A stretch of 64,000 bases of DNA from an uncultured Oscillospiraceae bacterium (GCA_947624985.1 CANQMO010000007.1:38599-102598); one strand, 5' to 3'. Shown: positions 24,137 to 33,777, counted from the first letter of the stretch. Numbers and translations: made by a program. Notes: a model not told the origin generated them from the letters alone.

Positions 24137-26602
24137 ATGAAAAACACGGAGCGCTTCACCCTGCGGGCCCAAAAGGCCATCGAGGAGGCGTATGGGGCCA
24201 GCCAGCGGCTGGGCCACAGCTATGTGGGGACGGAGCACCTTCTCATAGGTCTCATGCGGGAGGGAGAGGGTCTGGCCTGCCGGGTCATGCGCCGGGCGGG
24301 GCTGGAGGAGCCGGCGGTGACGGAGCTGGTGACCGCCGCCGCGGGCAGGGGCGTGCCGGGCCCGCCCGCGCAGGGGCTCACGCCCAAGGCCAAAAAGAGT
24401 ATCGAGATGGCCTGCTCCGACGCGCGGCGGCTGGGCCATAACTTCGTGGGGACCGAACACATCCTCATGGGTATCCTCCGCCAGGCGGACTGCGCCGGGA
24501 CCCGGGCGGTGGAGGAGGCGGGGGTGGACCCCAACCGGCTCTATACGGACGTGATGGACGTGTTTTCTGGCCCGGAATACCGCAGCCGTCCGGAAGAGGG
24601 CGGCGGCCGGCCCGCCGTGCGCCGGGGCGACACCAGGACACTTGACCAGTACAGCCGGGACCTGACGGAGCTCGCCGCCAAGGGCCAGCTGGACCCGGTG
24701 GTGGGCCGGGAAAAGGAGCTGGAGCGGGTCATACAGATCCTCTCCCGCCGGACCAAGAACAACCCCATCCTCATCGGAGAGCCGGGCGTGGGCAAGACGG
24801 CGGTGGCGGAGGCGCTGGCAAGGCGTATCGCCGCCGGGGACGTGCCGGAGCACCTGCGCCGGAAGCGGCTCGTGGCGCTGGACATCCCCTCCATGCTGGC
24901 GGGGACAAAATACCGGGGCGACTTTGAGGACCGGGTGAAGGCGGTCATCAAGGAGGTGAGCCGGGCCGCGGACGTGATACTGTTCGTGGACGAAATGCAC
25001 ACCATCGTGGGGGCCGGCGCGGCGGAGGGGGCCATCGACGCGGCCAATATACTCAAGCCCGCCCTGGGCCGGGGGCTGGTGCAGATGATCGGCGCCACCA
25101 CCCTGGACGAGTACCGGACCCATGTGGAGAAGGACGCGGCGCTGGAGCGCCGGTTCCAGCCTGTCACCGTCTCGGAGCCCACGCCGGAGGAGAGCGTGCG
25201 CATACTGACCGGCCTGCGGGACCGGTATGAGAGCCACCACCATCTGGTCATCACCGACGGGGCCATCCGCGCGGCGGTGGAGCTGTCCGGCCGGTATATC
25301 ACGGACCGGTTTTTGCCGGACAAGGCTATCGACCTCATCGACGAGGCGGCCAGCCGGGTGCGTATGATCGGCGCCCGGGTGCCGGAGGGCGTGAAGGCCG
25401 CGGAGGAGCGGGTGCAGAGCCTGAAGGCCGCCAAGGAGCAGGCGGTGAAGGAGCAGGATTTCGAGGGCGCGGCCTCCCTGCGGGACCAGGAGCGGCAGCA
25501 GCGGGAGGCGCTGGATGTGGCCCGTCACGCCTGGGCCGCCAGGAGCGGCGGGGAAATGCTGCGGGTGGGGCCCGAGGACGTAGCGGCGGTGGTGGCCGGC
25601 TGGACGGGCATTCCCGTGGAGAGCCTGACGAAGGAGGAGAGCGAGCGGCTCGGCCACCTGGAGGAGATCATCCACCGGCGGCTGGTGGGCCAGGAGGAGG
25701 CGGTGAGCGCGGTGTGCCGGGCCATCCGGCTGGGCCGGGTGGGTCTGGCGGACCCGGGCCGGCCCGTGGGCAGCTTTCTGTTCCTGGGCCCCACGGGCGT
25801 GGGCAAGACGGAGCTTTGCCGGGCCCTGGCGGAGGCGGTCTATGGGGACGAAAAGGCCGTCATCCGGGTGGATATGTCCGAGTATATGGAAAAGCACGCG
25901 GTGAGCCGGCTCATCGGCGCGCCGCCGGGGTATGTAGGCCACGACGAGGGCGGATACCTGACCGACAGGGTCCGCCGCCACCCCTGGAGCGTGGTGCTGT
26001 TCGACGAGATGGAGAAGGCCCACGAGGACGTGTGGGGACTGCTTTTGCAGATACTGGAGGACGGCGTGCTCACGGACTCCCGGTCCCGGCGGACGGACTT
26101 CAAAAACACCGTGGTGGTCATGACCTCCAACGTGGGCGCTCAGGCCATCGTGGGCGGTGGCCAGCGGCTGGGCTTCGCCGGCGGGGAGAATACGGCCCAG
26201 GGCCGGTATGAGCAGCTCAAAGAGCGGGTCATGGAGCAGGCGAAGGCGGTGTTCCGCCCGGAGCTTCTAAACCGGATCGACGCGGTGGTGGTGTTCCGGC
26301 CTCTGGAGCGGGAGCAGATCCGGCGTATCGCCGGCGGGCTCATGGACAAGGTCAAAGACCGGCTGGCGGCCCGGGGGGTGGGGCTGGACGTGACGGAGCA
26401 GGCGCTGGACGCCCTGGCGGAGCAGGGCTTCGACCCGGCCTATGGGGCCCGCCCCCTGCGCCGGTGCGTGCGGCGGCTGGTGGAGGACCCGCTGGCGGAG
26501 ATGCTGCTGGCGGGGACGCTGTCCGCCGGGGACCGGGTCCGGGTCCTGGTCCGGAGCGGACAGGTGACTTTGGAAAAAATTGACGAACCGGCGCGGGAAT
26601 GA
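24137..26602 (+). CDS. clpC: ClpC-type AAA+ unfoldase
   Basis: An 821-residue Hsp100 protein. Two N-terminal Clp repeats (~1-140, each with G.GLGH..VGTEH) precede D1 with Walker A GEPGVGKT and Walker B VILFVDE, a short middle domain with a UVR-like segment ([20 protein letters not shown]), and D2 with GPTGVGKT and LFDEMEKAH. It unfolds substrates for ClpP in cytoplasmic proteolysis. Length and the short M-domain indicate ClpC, not ClpB. The usual operon partners ctsR, mcsA and mcsB are absent here: it stands alone between its own leader and terminator, so its adaptor and regulator must be encoded elsewhere or differ. Confidence 0.93.
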   Translation: MKNTERFTLRAQKAIEEAYGASQRLGHSYVGTEHLLIGLMREGEGLACRVMRRAGLEEPAVTELVTAAAGRGVPGPPAQGLTPKAKKSIEMACSDARRLGHNFVGTEHILMGILRQADCAGTRAVEEAGVDPNRLYTDVMDVFSGPEYRSRPEEGGGRPAVRRGDTRTLDQYSRDLTELAAKGQLDPVVGREKELERVIQILSRRTKNNPILIGEPGVGKTAVAEALARRIAAGDVPEHLRRKRLVALDIPSMLAGTKYRGDFEDRVKAVIKEVSRAADVILFVDEMHTIVGAGAAEGAIDAANILKPALGRGLVQMIGATTLDEYRTHVEKDAALERRFQPVTVSEPTPEESVRILTGLRDRYESHHHLVITDGAIRAAVELSGRYITDRFLPDKAIDLIDEAASRVRMIGARVPEGVKAAEERVQSLKAAKEQAVKEQDFEGAASLRDQERQQREALDVARHAWAARSGGEMLRVGPEDVAAVVAGWTGIPVESLTKEESERLGHLEEIIHRRLVGQEEAVSAVCRAIRLGRVGLADPGRPVGSFLFLGPTGVGKTELCRALAEAVYGDEKAVIRVDMSEYMEKHAVSRLIGAPPGYVGHDEGGYLTDRVRRHPWSVVLFDEMEKAHEDVWGLLLQILEDGVLTDSRSRRTDFKNTVVVMTSNVGAQAIVGGGQRLGFAGGENTAQGRYEQLKERVMEQAKAVFRPELLNRIDAVVVFRPLEREQIRRIAGGLMDKVKDRLAARGVGLDVTEQALDALAEQGFDPAYGARPLRRCVRRLVEDPLAEMLLAGTLSAGDRVRVLVRSGQVTLEKIDEPARE

Positions 26603-26620
26603 TAAAATCGTCTGTATCCG

Positions 26621-26647
26621 GGGACGGGCACGGCCCCGTCCCTTTTT
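26621..26647 (+). terminator. Terminator of clpC
   Basis: GGGACGGG/CCCGTCCC, loop CACGGC, then TTTTT. Confidence 0.9.
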
Positions 26648-26665
26648 CATGCGGAGGCAGAGCAG

Positions 26666-27076
26666 ATGACGGAACTGGAGGAACTGAAACGGCGCGTCAA
26701 CGCCGACGACGGCTATATGCACTATAACGGTATCGAGGTGACGGACCTGGCGCCGGGCTATTGCGAGGCGCGGGCGGCGATGGGACCGGAGAAGCGCAAT
26801 CCTCACGGCATGGCCCACGGCGGGTTCCTGTTCACCCTTTGCGACAGCGTGGGCGGCATTGCCGCCACCACCACCGGCGGGAACGTGGTGGGCCGGACAG
26901 GCGATATCCACTTTCTCCGTCCCGGCCAGGGGGCGTATTTCACCGCCAGAGGCCGGGTGACGCAGGCAGGGCGGCATATGGCCCTTTGCCGGGTGGATGT
27001 GTTCGACGAGACGGAAATGCTCGTGGCCACGGCGGATGTGGAGATGTTCTTCCTGACGGAGGAGGGCCGGGACTAA
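26666..27076 (+). CDS. PaaI-family hotdog thioesterase
   Basis: A 136-residue hotdog-fold protein with the family core RNPHGMAHGG-type motif (NPHGMAHGGFLFTLCD, ~47-62), where the Asp on the central helix supports hydrolysis of an acyl-CoA thioester. Family members hydrolyse phenylacetyl- or other aromatic and medium-chain acyl-CoAs. It starts 24 bases after the clpC terminator with GCGGAGGCAG upstream, and its stop overlaps the convergent SpoIID gene by four bases. Confidence 0.85.
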   Translation: MTELEELKRRVNADDGYMHYNGIEVTDLAPGYCEARAAMGPEKRNPHGMAHGGFLFTLCDSVGGIAATTTGGNVVGRTGDIHFLRPGQGAYFTARGRVTQAGRHMALCRVDVFDETEMLVATADVEMFFLTEEGRD

Positions 27077-27987
27077 AGACCGCCGCCCGCCAGCGCCGTG
27101 CCCGGGTAGTAGTGGGCTAGGATCTCCCGGTAGTCCATGCCCTGCTCGGCGTAGAGCCTGGCCCCGTATTGGCTCATGCCCACCCCGTGGCCGTAGCCGG
27201 AGACGGTGAAGGTGAAGGCGGACCCGTCCCAGGCGGCGGTGAAGGCCGTGGAGCGCAGGCCCAGCCGGGAGCGGAGCTCGCTGCCGGAAAAACGCATCCC
27301 GCCCACGGTCATGCTCTCCACCCGGCCCGCCGGGTCCAGCGCCGCCGCGCCCATCCAGCCGGCGGGGTCACCCGCCGGGTCCAGCGCCAGCGCCCCGGCC
27401 AGTTCGTCCGCCGTGAGCCGGACGGTGGTGACCAGTCCCGGCACAGCTTGGGCGTTCTCCGGGCTGGGCACGCTCACAAGATAGGGCACCGCCGACCATA
27501 TGGCGGCGCTGTCCTCGGTGGCGCCGGCGGAGCTGGCGTGGAAGGCGGCCTGGATGGCCTTGCCGTCGTAGGTGAGGAACTGGCCGTCCGTGGCGGCCAC
27601 CGCCTGCCGTATCTGCCACATGTTTTGGGCGAAGTCCGCGCCCCAGCGGTCCCGGAGGGCGGGCTCGTCCAGAAAGGCCACGCAGCAGCCTCCCTCGGCG
27701 CACACGTCGGCGTTTTCGTGGCGGGCGCCCGCCAGTACGAAGGTCCGGGCCGCCACGGCCTGCGCCTTGAGCGCCTCCGGGCCGAAGGAGACGGGCATTT
27801 CCGCCGCCACGGCGAAGGGGAGCCAGTCCGCCATGGTCATATCCACGGGCCCGTCCCCGGTGAGAAGGGTAACGGGGGTGCGGCTGTCGGCGGAGTCCGG
27901 AGCGGGGGCGTCCCCGCCCAGATAAAACAGCCCGGTCATGCAGGCCAGCAGCATGCACCACAACGTCAGTTTCTGCCAGAAGGTCAT
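27073..27987 (-). CDS. SpoIID/LytB-domain protein
   Basis: A 304-residue protein with an N-terminal membrane anchor or signal (LTLWCMLLACMTGLFYLGG) and a SpoIID domain: EALKAQAVAARTFV, AFHASSAG, and the C-terminal SGYGHGVGMSQYGA. SpoIID is a lytic transglycosylase that cuts denuded glycan strands during forespore engulfment, with SpoIIP and SpoIIM. The stretch CAEGGCCVAF is unusual. It could be spoIID itself or a sporulation-related paralogue; no spo neighbours are present. The ATG at 27987 follows AAAGGAC; an upstream extension to 28074 runs into the divergent promoter. Confidence 0.8.
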   Translation of the reverse strand: MTFWQKLTLWCMLLACMTGLFYLGGDAPAPDSADSRTPVTLLTGDGPVDMTMADWLPFAVAAEMPVSFGPEALKAQAVAARTFVLAGARHENADVCAEGGCCVAFLDEPALRDRWGADFAQNMWQIRQAVAATDGQFLTYDGKAIQAAFHASSAGATEDSAAIWSAVPYLVSVPSPENAQAVPGLVTTVRLTADELAGALALDPAGDPAGWMGAAALDPAGRVESMTVGGMRFSGSELRSRLGLRSTAFTAAWDGSAFTFTVSGYGHGVGMSQYGARLYAEQGMDYREILAHYYPGTALAGGGL

Positions 27988-28032
27988 GGAGGGCACGTCC
28001 TTTCTCCGGCGCTGTCCGGCGGCGGGCCTCAC

Positions 28033-28061
28033 TTGACGGGCGGGGCCGATGGGTATATAAT
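28033..28061 (+). promoter_or_regulatory. Sigma-A promoter of the membrane protein gene
   Basis: TTGACG (28033-28038) and TATAAT (28056-28061), 17-bp spacer, 26 bp before the ATG. Confidence 0.75.
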
Positions 28062-28086
28062 CGCCGGTAGACAATACTATGGGAGA

Positions 28087-28911
28087 ATGAGGCGGCTTAT
28101 GCAGAGTGAAGCATACAAACTATCCGGTTGCACCATCGTTATCAGCGCCCTGGGCTTTCTGCTCCGGTGGCTACAGGATATGCGCATCCAGTCCGAGGAC
28201 GGGCTGGCCATGAACGCGGCCGTCAGCTGGCTGGTCTGCCTGGTGGTGGTGGCCGCGGCGGCGATCTTTGCGGCGTTCATGTTCCGCTATCGCCAGTATG
28301 ACGCCCCCGCCGCGCCGGAGGAGGCGCTGGCGGGCCGCACGCCCGTTTATGGCGTCATCAGCCTGCTCCCGGCTTTGTTGCTGGCGGTGGCGGGCCTGAT
28401 CCGTATCGTGCATGTGGAGGAGGACACCATCTGGGTCGCCATGCACCGTATCTGCGGCGTGGCCACGCTGCTGGGCGCTTTCGGCGCCGGCACGGTGGCC
28501 ATGAACGCCACCAGGCCCGGTCAGGGATCCGCCCGGCGTACCGGCGCCGGGATGATGATCGTGTTCGCGGTGTTCTGGCTCGTGACCGCCTATCGGGACG
28601 CGGCCAGCGACCCGGTGGTATGGCGCTACGTGGTGGAGATCGTGGCCCAGTGCGTGACGCTGCTGGCCTTCTACTACACGGCGGGGTATTTCTTCGGCGT
28701 GCCCCATCCCCGGTGGGCGGTGTTCACCTGTGACCTGGGCGCCATGCTGTGTATCATGAGCGCCATCGACCAGAACGGACTGGCCCAGAGCATCACCTTC
28801 GCCGCCGTGGCGATCCAGCTGCTCATCTGGGCGTTCGTCATCACGGAGAACTTCCGGACGAAGCCGCTGACCCCGGTCCGGCCGGGAGAACTGAAAAAGG
28901 CGGGGGAATGA
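28087..28911 (+). CDS. Multispanning membrane protein, unknown function
   Basis: A 274-residue protein with about seven hydrophobic helices and short loops, ending in a polar tail. No transporter, rhomboid, or enzyme motif was recognised. The start is ATG 28087, with a second in-frame ATG at 28099 that has an AGG at better spacing. A much longer open frame reaching back to 27169 is antisense to the SpoIID gene and is an artefact of high GC. Monocistronic between promoter and terminator. Confidence 0.7.
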   Translation: MRRLMQSEAYKLSGCTIVISALGFLLRWLQDMRIQSEDGLAMNAAVSWLVCLVVVAAAAIFAAFMFRYRQYDAPAAPEEALAGRTPVYGVISLLPALLLAVAGLIRIVHVEEDTIWVAMHRICGVATLLGAFGAGTVAMNATRPGQGSARRTGAGMMIVFAVFWLVTAYRDAASDPVVWRYVVEIVAQCVTLLAFYYTAGYFFGVPHPRWAVFTCDLGAMLCIMSAIDQNGLAQSITFAAVAIQLLIWAFVITENFRTKPLTPVRPGELKKAGE

Positions 28912-28932
28912 CCCCTGTCTGACGGGAATACA

Positions 28933-28962
28933 AAAGTCCCCCGCCCCGGCGGGGGACTTTTT
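28933..28962 (+). terminator. Terminator of the membrane protein gene
   Basis: AAAGTCCCCCG/CGGGGGACTTT, 6-nt loop, running into TTTTT. Confidence 0.9.
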
Positions 28963-28977
28963 GCGCGGCCGGCGCTC

Positions 28978-29006
28978 TTGACGCTGCCGGGGGGCGGGGG
29001 TATAAT
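28978..29006 (+). promoter_or_regulatory. Sigma-A promoter of the kor operon
   Basis: TTGACG (28978-28983) and TATAAT (29001-29006), 17-bp spacer. Confidence 0.75.
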
Positions 29007-29077
29007 CGGCGTGGAAGGACGTGGAAAAGCCGCGCCCTTTTTGAAGAGAAAGCGGGGGGGTAAGGAGTTTGGTGGCA

Positions 29078-29278
29078 ATGACGGGAAGGAAGAAGCTGGT
29101 GATCGACCCGGCCTGGTGCAAGGGCTGCGGTATCTGCGCGGCCTTTTGCCCGAAGAACGCCCTGGAGATCGCGGGCGAGAAGGTCCGGCTGAAGGAGGGC
29201 GGCGAGTGCGTCGCGTGCGGCGCCTGTGAGATGCGCTGCCCGGACTACGCCCTGTGGCTGGAGGATCTGGAGGAATGA
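29078..29278 (+). CDS. korD: 2-oxoacid:ferredoxin oxidoreductase delta subunit (ferredoxin-like)
   Basis: A 66-residue 2[4Fe-4S] protein with clusters CKGCGICAAFCP and CVACGACEMRCP. As first gene of korDABC it wires the TPP-dependent core to external ferredoxin. The ATG at 29078 lies 10 bases after AAGGAG; in-frame GTG 29072 and TTG 29069 lie too close to that site. Confidence 0.9.
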   Translation: MTGRKKLVIDPAWCKGCGICAAFCPKNALEIAGEKVRLKEGGECVACGACEMRCPDYALWLEDLEE

Positions 29279-29318
29279 CGGGCATGACGGACAGACGTTC
29301 TGAAAGGGAGGGGAGGAT

Positions 29319-30473
29319 ATGACCCCCAAACGGATACTTATGCAGGGAAACGAGGCCTGTGTGGAGGGAGCCATCGCCGCGGGCATGCGCTTTTTCGCCG
29401 GCTACCCCATCACCCCGTCCACGGAGATCGCGGAGCGGTGCGCCCAGCGGCTGCCCCAGGTAGGGGGCAGGTTCATCCAGATGGAGGATGAGCTGGCGAG
29501 CATGGCGGCGGTGCTGGGGGCCTCCGTCACGGGGGTGAAGGCCATGACGGCCACCTCCGGACCGGGCTTTTCCCTGAAGCAGGAGAACATCGGCTACGGG
29601 TGTCTGGCGGAGATACCCTGCGTGATCGTGGACGTGCAGCGGTCCGGGCCCTCCACGGGCCTGCCCACCAGCCCGTCTCAGGGCGACTATATGCAGGCCC
29701 GCTGGGGCACCCACGGGGACCACCCCGTGATCGCCCTGAGCCCCTCGTCGGTGCAGGAGACCTACCGGCTCGTCATCCGGGCCTTCAACCTGTCCGAGAA
29801 GTACCGCACGCCGGTCATCTTTCTGATGGACGAGATCGTGGGCCACATGCGGGAGGGCGTGACCCTCCCGGACCCCCGGGAGCTGATCATCAACAAGCGC
29901 CACATCTCCTACCACGACGGGGCCAACAAGCAGTGTTACGCCGTGCCGGAGGGGGAGTATGTGCCCGCCATGAAGCCCTTCGGCCAGGGGGAGCGGTACA
30001 ACATCACGGGCCTGGCCCACGACGTGTCCGGCTTCCCCACCAACAACAACCAGATCGCCGGCGCTCTGTACACCCGGCTCATGGAGAAGATAGACCGAAA
30101 TCTGGACGACATCGTCCGGGTAGAGGAGCACATGCTGGACGACGCGGACACCGCGGTGGTATGCTTTGGGGGAACGGCCCGGGCGGCGATGAGCGCGGTA
30201 CAGCAGGCGAGAGCGGAGGGTATGAAGGTGGGGCTTTTCCGGCCCATCACGGTCTGGCCCTTCCCGGAGGCCCACCTGCGGGCCCGGCTGCCGGGCCTGA
30301 AGCGTATCCTCATGGTGGAGCACAACTATGGCCAGATGCTGCTGGAGGTCCAGCGGTCCGCGGCGGACCGGGTGCCGGTGAGCTTTCTGGGCCGGGTGGA
30401 CGGCACGGTCATCCCCCCGGACGACATCCTCCGGAAGCTGCGGGAAATGGAGGGGAACGCTCATGCCAAGTGA
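29319..30473 (+). CDS. korA: 2-oxoacid:ferredoxin oxidoreductase alpha subunit
   Basis: A 384-residue subunit with the alpha-chain start QGNEACVEGAIAAGMRFFAGYPITPSTEI and the TSGPGFSL segment. With KorB it oxidatively decarboxylates a 2-oxoacid, most often 2-oxoglutarate in this subfamily, to the acyl-CoA, passing electrons to ferredoxin. GSTG-type residues and the TSPSQGDYMQARWG loop fit KorA more than PorA or VorB, but substrate range cannot be read from sequence. The 3' end overlaps korB by 11 nt. Confidence 0.92.
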   Translation: MTPKRILMQGNEACVEGAIAAGMRFFAGYPITPSTEIAERCAQRLPQVGGRFIQMEDELASMAAVLGASVTGVKAMTATSGPGFSLKQENIGYGCLAEIPCVIVDVQRSGPSTGLPTSPSQGDYMQARWGTHGDHPVIALSPSSVQETYRLVIRAFNLSEKYRTPVIFLMDEIVGHMREGVTLPDPRELIINKRHISYHDGANKQCYAVPEGEYVPAMKPFGQGERYNITGLAHDVSGFPTNNNQIAGALYTRLMEKIDRNLDDIVRVEEHMLDDADTAVVCFGGTARAAMSAVQQARAEGMKVGLFRPITVWPFPEAHLRARLPGLKRILMVEHNYGQMLLEVQRSAADRVPVSFLGRVDGTVIPPDDILRKLREMEGNAHAK

Positions 30474-31308
30474 ACTGGTACATAAATACTTGCGTATCGA
30501 CCACCTGCCCCACATCTGGTGCGCCGGCTGCGGCAACGGTATCATCATGCGGGACGTGGCGGTGGCCCTGCAAGAGCTGATCGACGACCCGGAGGTGCCC
30601 GTGAGCCGGGACAAGACGGTGGTGGTGTCGGGCATTGGCTGCTCCAGCCGGGCGGCGGGGTATCTGGATTTCGACTCCATCCACACCACCCACGGCAGGG
30701 CCATCGCCTTCGCCACGGGTATCAAATTTGCCCGGCCCGACCTGGAGGTCATTGTGCTGACCGGCGACGGGGACTGCTCCGCCATCGGCGGCAACCACCT
30801 GATCCACGCGGCCCGGCGGAACATCGGCCTGACGGTCGTCACCTTCAACAACGACATCTACGGCATGACCGGCGGGCAGTATTCGCCCACCACCCCCACC
30901 GGGGACAAGGCCACCACCGCCCCCTACGGCAATCTGGACCGGCCCTTTGACATCGCCCAGCTTGCCGCCGGCGCGGGAGCCACCTTCACGGCCCGGGGCT
31001 CGGCCTATCACGCCCGGGAGACCACCGAGCTCATCAAGCAGGGTATCCTGCACAAGGGCTTTTCTCTCATCGACGTGTACTCCGTCTGTCCCACCTACTA
31101 CGGACGGAAGAACGGCAGGGGCGGTCCGGTGGAAATGCTCCAGTGGCAGAAGGAGCACATGGTCCCCGCCGCGACCTACTACGCCATGAGCGAGGAGGCG
31201 CGCCGGGACAAGACCCTGGTGGGCGTGCTGACCCACACGGAGAATCCGGAGTACACCGAGCAGTACGCCGCGCTCGTCGAGCGGGTCCGGGCTCAGAGCG
31301 GAAAGTGA
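30463..31308 (+). CDS. korB: 2-oxoacid:ferredoxin oxidoreductase beta subunit (TPP-binding)
   Basis: A 281-residue TPP subunit. WCAGCGNGI near residue 20 and the GDGDCSAIGGNHLIHAARRN to NNDIYGMTGGQ stretch (about 102-140) form the Mg-TPP-binding motif. It carries the decarboxylation centre of the complex. Start overlaps korA by 11 nt with GGAGGGG upstream, so translation is coupled. Confidence 0.94.
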   Translation: MPSELVHKYLRIDHLPHIWCAGCGNGIIMRDVAVALQELIDDPEVPVSRDKTVVVSGIGCSSRAAGYLDFDSIHTTHGRAIAFATGIKFARPDLEVIVLTGDGDCSAIGGNHLIHAARRNIGLTVVTFNNDIYGMTGGQYSPTTPTGDKATTAPYGNLDRPFDIAQLAAGAGATFTARGSAYHARETTELIKQGILHKGFSLIDVYSVCPTYYGRKNGRGGPVEMLQWQKEHMVPAATYYAMSEEARRDKTLVGVLTHTENPEYTEQYAALVERVRAQSGK

Positions 31309-31321
31309 GGAGGGACCGGCT

Positions 31322-31885
31322 ATGAGATACGAAATGCGCTTTTCCGGCTCCGGGGGCCAGGGCGTTATCCTGGCCAGCGTGATCGTGGCGGAGGCGGCGG
31401 TAGCGGCGGGTCTGGAGGCGGTCCAGTCCCAGTCCTACGGCCCGGAGGCCCGGGGCGGCATGTGCAGGGCCGAGACGGTGCTGAGCCGGGAGCGGATATG
31501 GTTTTCCAAGGTCACGCGCCCCAACTTCCTGCTGGCCCTGACCCAGGAGGCGCTGGACCGGTATGCCCCGGACCTGGCGGAGGACGCCGTCGTCATGATA
31601 GACGACGCCCTGACCGTGCCGAAGGGCCTTGACAAAAGACAGGTGCTCGCCCTGCCCATCCTGGCCACGGCCCGGGACAAGGTGGGCAAGCTCATGACCG
31701 CCAACATCGTGGCGGTGGGAGCCGTGAACAGGGCGCTGGGGCTTTTTGACCAGCAGGCCCTGCACGAGGGCGTGCGCCTGCATATCCCGGCGGGCACCGA
31801 GGAACTGAACTGGAAGGCTCTGGACGCGGGCGCCGCGCTGGTCACGGATGAGCAGGCGGCGGCCTTCGCCCGGCCATTGGAATGA
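31322..31885 (+). CDS. korC: 2-oxoacid:ferredoxin oxidoreductase gamma subunit
   Basis: A 187-residue gamma chain with the family start RFSGSGGQGVILAS and the SYGPEARGGMCRAE segment. This subunit completes the CoA-binding part of the KOR complex. GAGGAGGG precedes the ATG by 7 bases. It is 9 bases from the downstream CoA transferase, in the same operon. Confidence 0.94.
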   Translation: MRYEMRFSGSGGQGVILASVIVAEAAVAAGLEAVQSQSYGPEARGGMCRAETVLSRERIWFSKVTRPNFLLALTQEALDRYAPDLAEDAVVMIDDALTVPKGLDKRQVLALPILATARDKVGKLMTANIVAVGAVNRALGLFDQQALHEGVRLHIPAGTEELNWKALDAGAALVTDEQAAAFARPLE

Positions 31886-31894
31886 GAGGCGGCA

Positions 31895-33415
31895 ATGGGA
31901 GAGAGGATACGCTGCGCGGCCCTGAAAGAGCGGGTCATGACGGCCGACCAGGCCGCCCGCCTCATCGAGGACGGCATGACCGTGGCGGTCAGCGGCTTCA
32001 CCCCCTCGGGCAACCCCAAGGCGGTGCCGCTGGCTCTGGCGGAGCAGGTCCGCTCGGGAGAGCGCAAGGTGCGGGTGGACCTGCTGTCCGGGGCCTCCAC
32101 CGGCCCGGAGATCGACGAGACCTGGGCGGAGCTTGACATGATCGCCCGGCGGGTGCCCTATATCACCAGCCCTGCCCTGCGCAGAGCCGTGAACGGGGCA
32201 AGCCCCCGGGGCGTGGCCTACCTGGACCAACATCTGGGCATGACCGCCCAGAACGCCCGGTACGGCTTTTACGGCCCCATCGACGTGGCCATCGTAGAGG
32301 CGGTGGCCATCACGGAGGAGGGGAACATCGTCCCCTCCACCGCCGTGGGCTGCACCCAGACCTATGTGGCTCTGGCGAAAAAGGTCATCGTGGAGATCAA
32401 TACCGTCCAGCCGGAGGGGCTGGAGGGCTTTCACGACATCTATCTGCCCGCGGACCCGCCAAACCGCCGTCCCATCCCGCTCACCCGGGTGGACGAGCGG
32501 ATCGGCTCGCCCTATATCGCCTGCGATCCGGACAAGATCGCCGCGGTGGTCTGGTGCGACATGGCGGTGAAGCCCCGGCCTCTGGCGGCCCCGGACGAGA
32601 CCAGCCAGCGTATCGCGGACAACATCGTGGCGTTTTTACAGGCGGAGCGGGCCGCGGGGCGGCTGTCCGCCGGACAGGTGCCCCTGCAATCGGGGGTGGG
32701 CTCCGTGGCGAACGCGGTGCTGATGGGGCTGGAGAGCGCGGGATTTGAACACCTGAGCTTCTATTCCGAGGTCATCCAGGACGGGGTCATCAGGCTCCTG
32801 GACGCGGGCTGCGCGGACATGGCCTCCGCCACGAGCCTGAGCATGTCCCGGGAGGGGATGACCCACTTCGTGGAGCATTTGGAGGACTACCGGGGGAAGA
32901 TCGTTTTGCGGGACTCGGAGATCTCCAACGGGGCCGAGACCATCCGCCGGCTGGGGGTCATCGCCATGAACACCGCCGTGGAGGCGGACATATACGGCAA
33001 CGTGAACTCCTCCCAGATGAACGGCGCGGCCATCTACAACGGTATCGGCGGCGCCGGGGACTATGCCCGCAACGCCTCCGTGACCATCTTCATGACGGCC
33101 TCCAGCGCCAGGGAGGGGCGGATATCCAGTATCGTGCCCATGGTGACCCATGTGGACCACACAGAGCACGACGTGGACGTACTGGTGACGGAGCAGGGCT
33201 ATGCCGATCTGCGGGGCAGGTCCCCCAAAGAGCGGGCGAGGCTCATCATCGAAAACTGCGCCCATCCGGCCTACCGGCCCCAGCTGCGCCGGTACTTTGA
33301 AAGGGCCTGCGCCGCGACCCACGGGGCGCAGACCCCCCAGCTTCTGGACGAGTGCTTCTCGTTCCATCTGCGCTGTCAAAAAACCGGCTCCATGCTGGAG
33401 CCGGAGGAAACATAA
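31895..33415 (+). CDS. Acetyl-CoA hydrolase/transferase family CoA transferase (succinyl-CoA:acetate type)
   Basis: A 506-residue class I CoA transferase. GVGSVANAVL (~267-276) and FYSEVIQDG with the predicted catalytic Glu292, which forms the glutamyl-CoA thioester, are both present, as are the QMNGAAIYNGIGGAGD and LVTEQGYADLRG segments. Closest known functions are succinyl-CoA:acetate CoA-transferase (Cat1/AarC) and related enzymes. Directly after korC, it could convert succinyl-CoA made by KOR into succinate while making acetyl-CoA, or link another acyl-CoA to acetate. That coupling is inferred from the operon. Confidence 0.85.
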   Translation: MGERIRCAALKERVMTADQAARLIEDGMTVAVSGFTPSGNPKAVPLALAEQVRSGERKVRVDLLSGASTGPEIDETWAELDMIARRVPYITSPALRRAVNGASPRGVAYLDQHLGMTAQNARYGFYGPIDVAIVEAVAITEEGNIVPSTAVGCTQTYVALAKKVIVEINTVQPEGLEGFHDIYLPADPPNRRPIPLTRVDERIGSPYIACDPDKIAAVVWCDMAVKPRPLAAPDETSQRIADNIVAFLQAERAAGRLSAGQVPLQSGVGSVANAVLMGLESAGFEHLSFYSEVIQDGVIRLLDAGCADMASATSLSMSREGMTHFVEHLEDYRGKIVLRDSEISNGAETIRRLGVIAMNTAVEADIYGNVNSSQMNGAAIYNGIGGAGDYARNASVTIFMTASSAREGRISSIVPMVTHVDHTEHDVDVLVTEQGYADLRGRSPKERARLIIENCAHPAYRPQLRRYFERACAATHGAQTPQLLDECFSFHLRCQKTGSMLEPEET

Positions 33416-33427
33416 GGAGAGAGTATT

Positions 33428-33763
33428 ATGCTGACGATCGCAAGTATCATGGAAATGCTGATGGTGGTGTGCTTCGGGGTGTCCTGGCCCTTGAACATCG
33501 CCAAGGCCTGGAAGGCCCGGACCGCCAAGGGCACCAGCGTGCTGTTTTATTTCTTCATCCTGATCGGGTATGTGTTCGCCATCATCGGCAAGTTCATCCT
33601 GATCGCCTACTACGCGCCCCAGCACTGGTGGGTGACGGTGAAGTGGTATGTGATGTTGTTCTACTTCATCAACACCTTCATGGTGGCTTTGGGTATCATC
33701 ATCTACTACCGCAACAAGGCGCTGGATAAGCTGGCCGAGCGCCGCGCCGCCAAGGGAAAGTGA
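33428..33763 (+). CDS. SemiSWEET/PQ-loop-like small membrane protein
   Basis: A 111-residue protein with three hydrophobic helices and a basic C-terminus. CFGVSWPLNIAKAWKARTAKG in the first repeat resembles the PQ-loop (here WPLN) and following basic-Thr-Lys-Gly signature of SemiSWEET transporters, which work as dimers to pass small solutes. It is 12 bases after the CoA transferase with AAGGAGAG upstream and closes the kor operon. A role exporting or importing a product of that pathway is possible but unproven. Confidence 0.7.
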   Translation: MLTIASIMEMLMVVCFGVSWPLNIAKAWKARTAKGTSVLFYFFILIGYVFAIIGKFILIAYYAPQHWWVTVKWYVMLFYFINTFMVALGIIIYYRNKALDKLAERRAAKGK

Positions 33764-33777
33764 GACAAAAACCGCCA

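Noticed and set aside
23933..26023. A 696-codon minus-strand frame opposite clpC
   Set aside because: Shadow of clpC with Arg/His/Pro-rich translation and no Shine-Dalgarno or domain.
27169..28086. Long N-terminal extension of the membrane protein at 28087
   Set aside because: It is antisense to the SpoIID-domain gene and reads through the TTGACG-17-TATAAT promoter; the hydrophobic protein begins at 28087.
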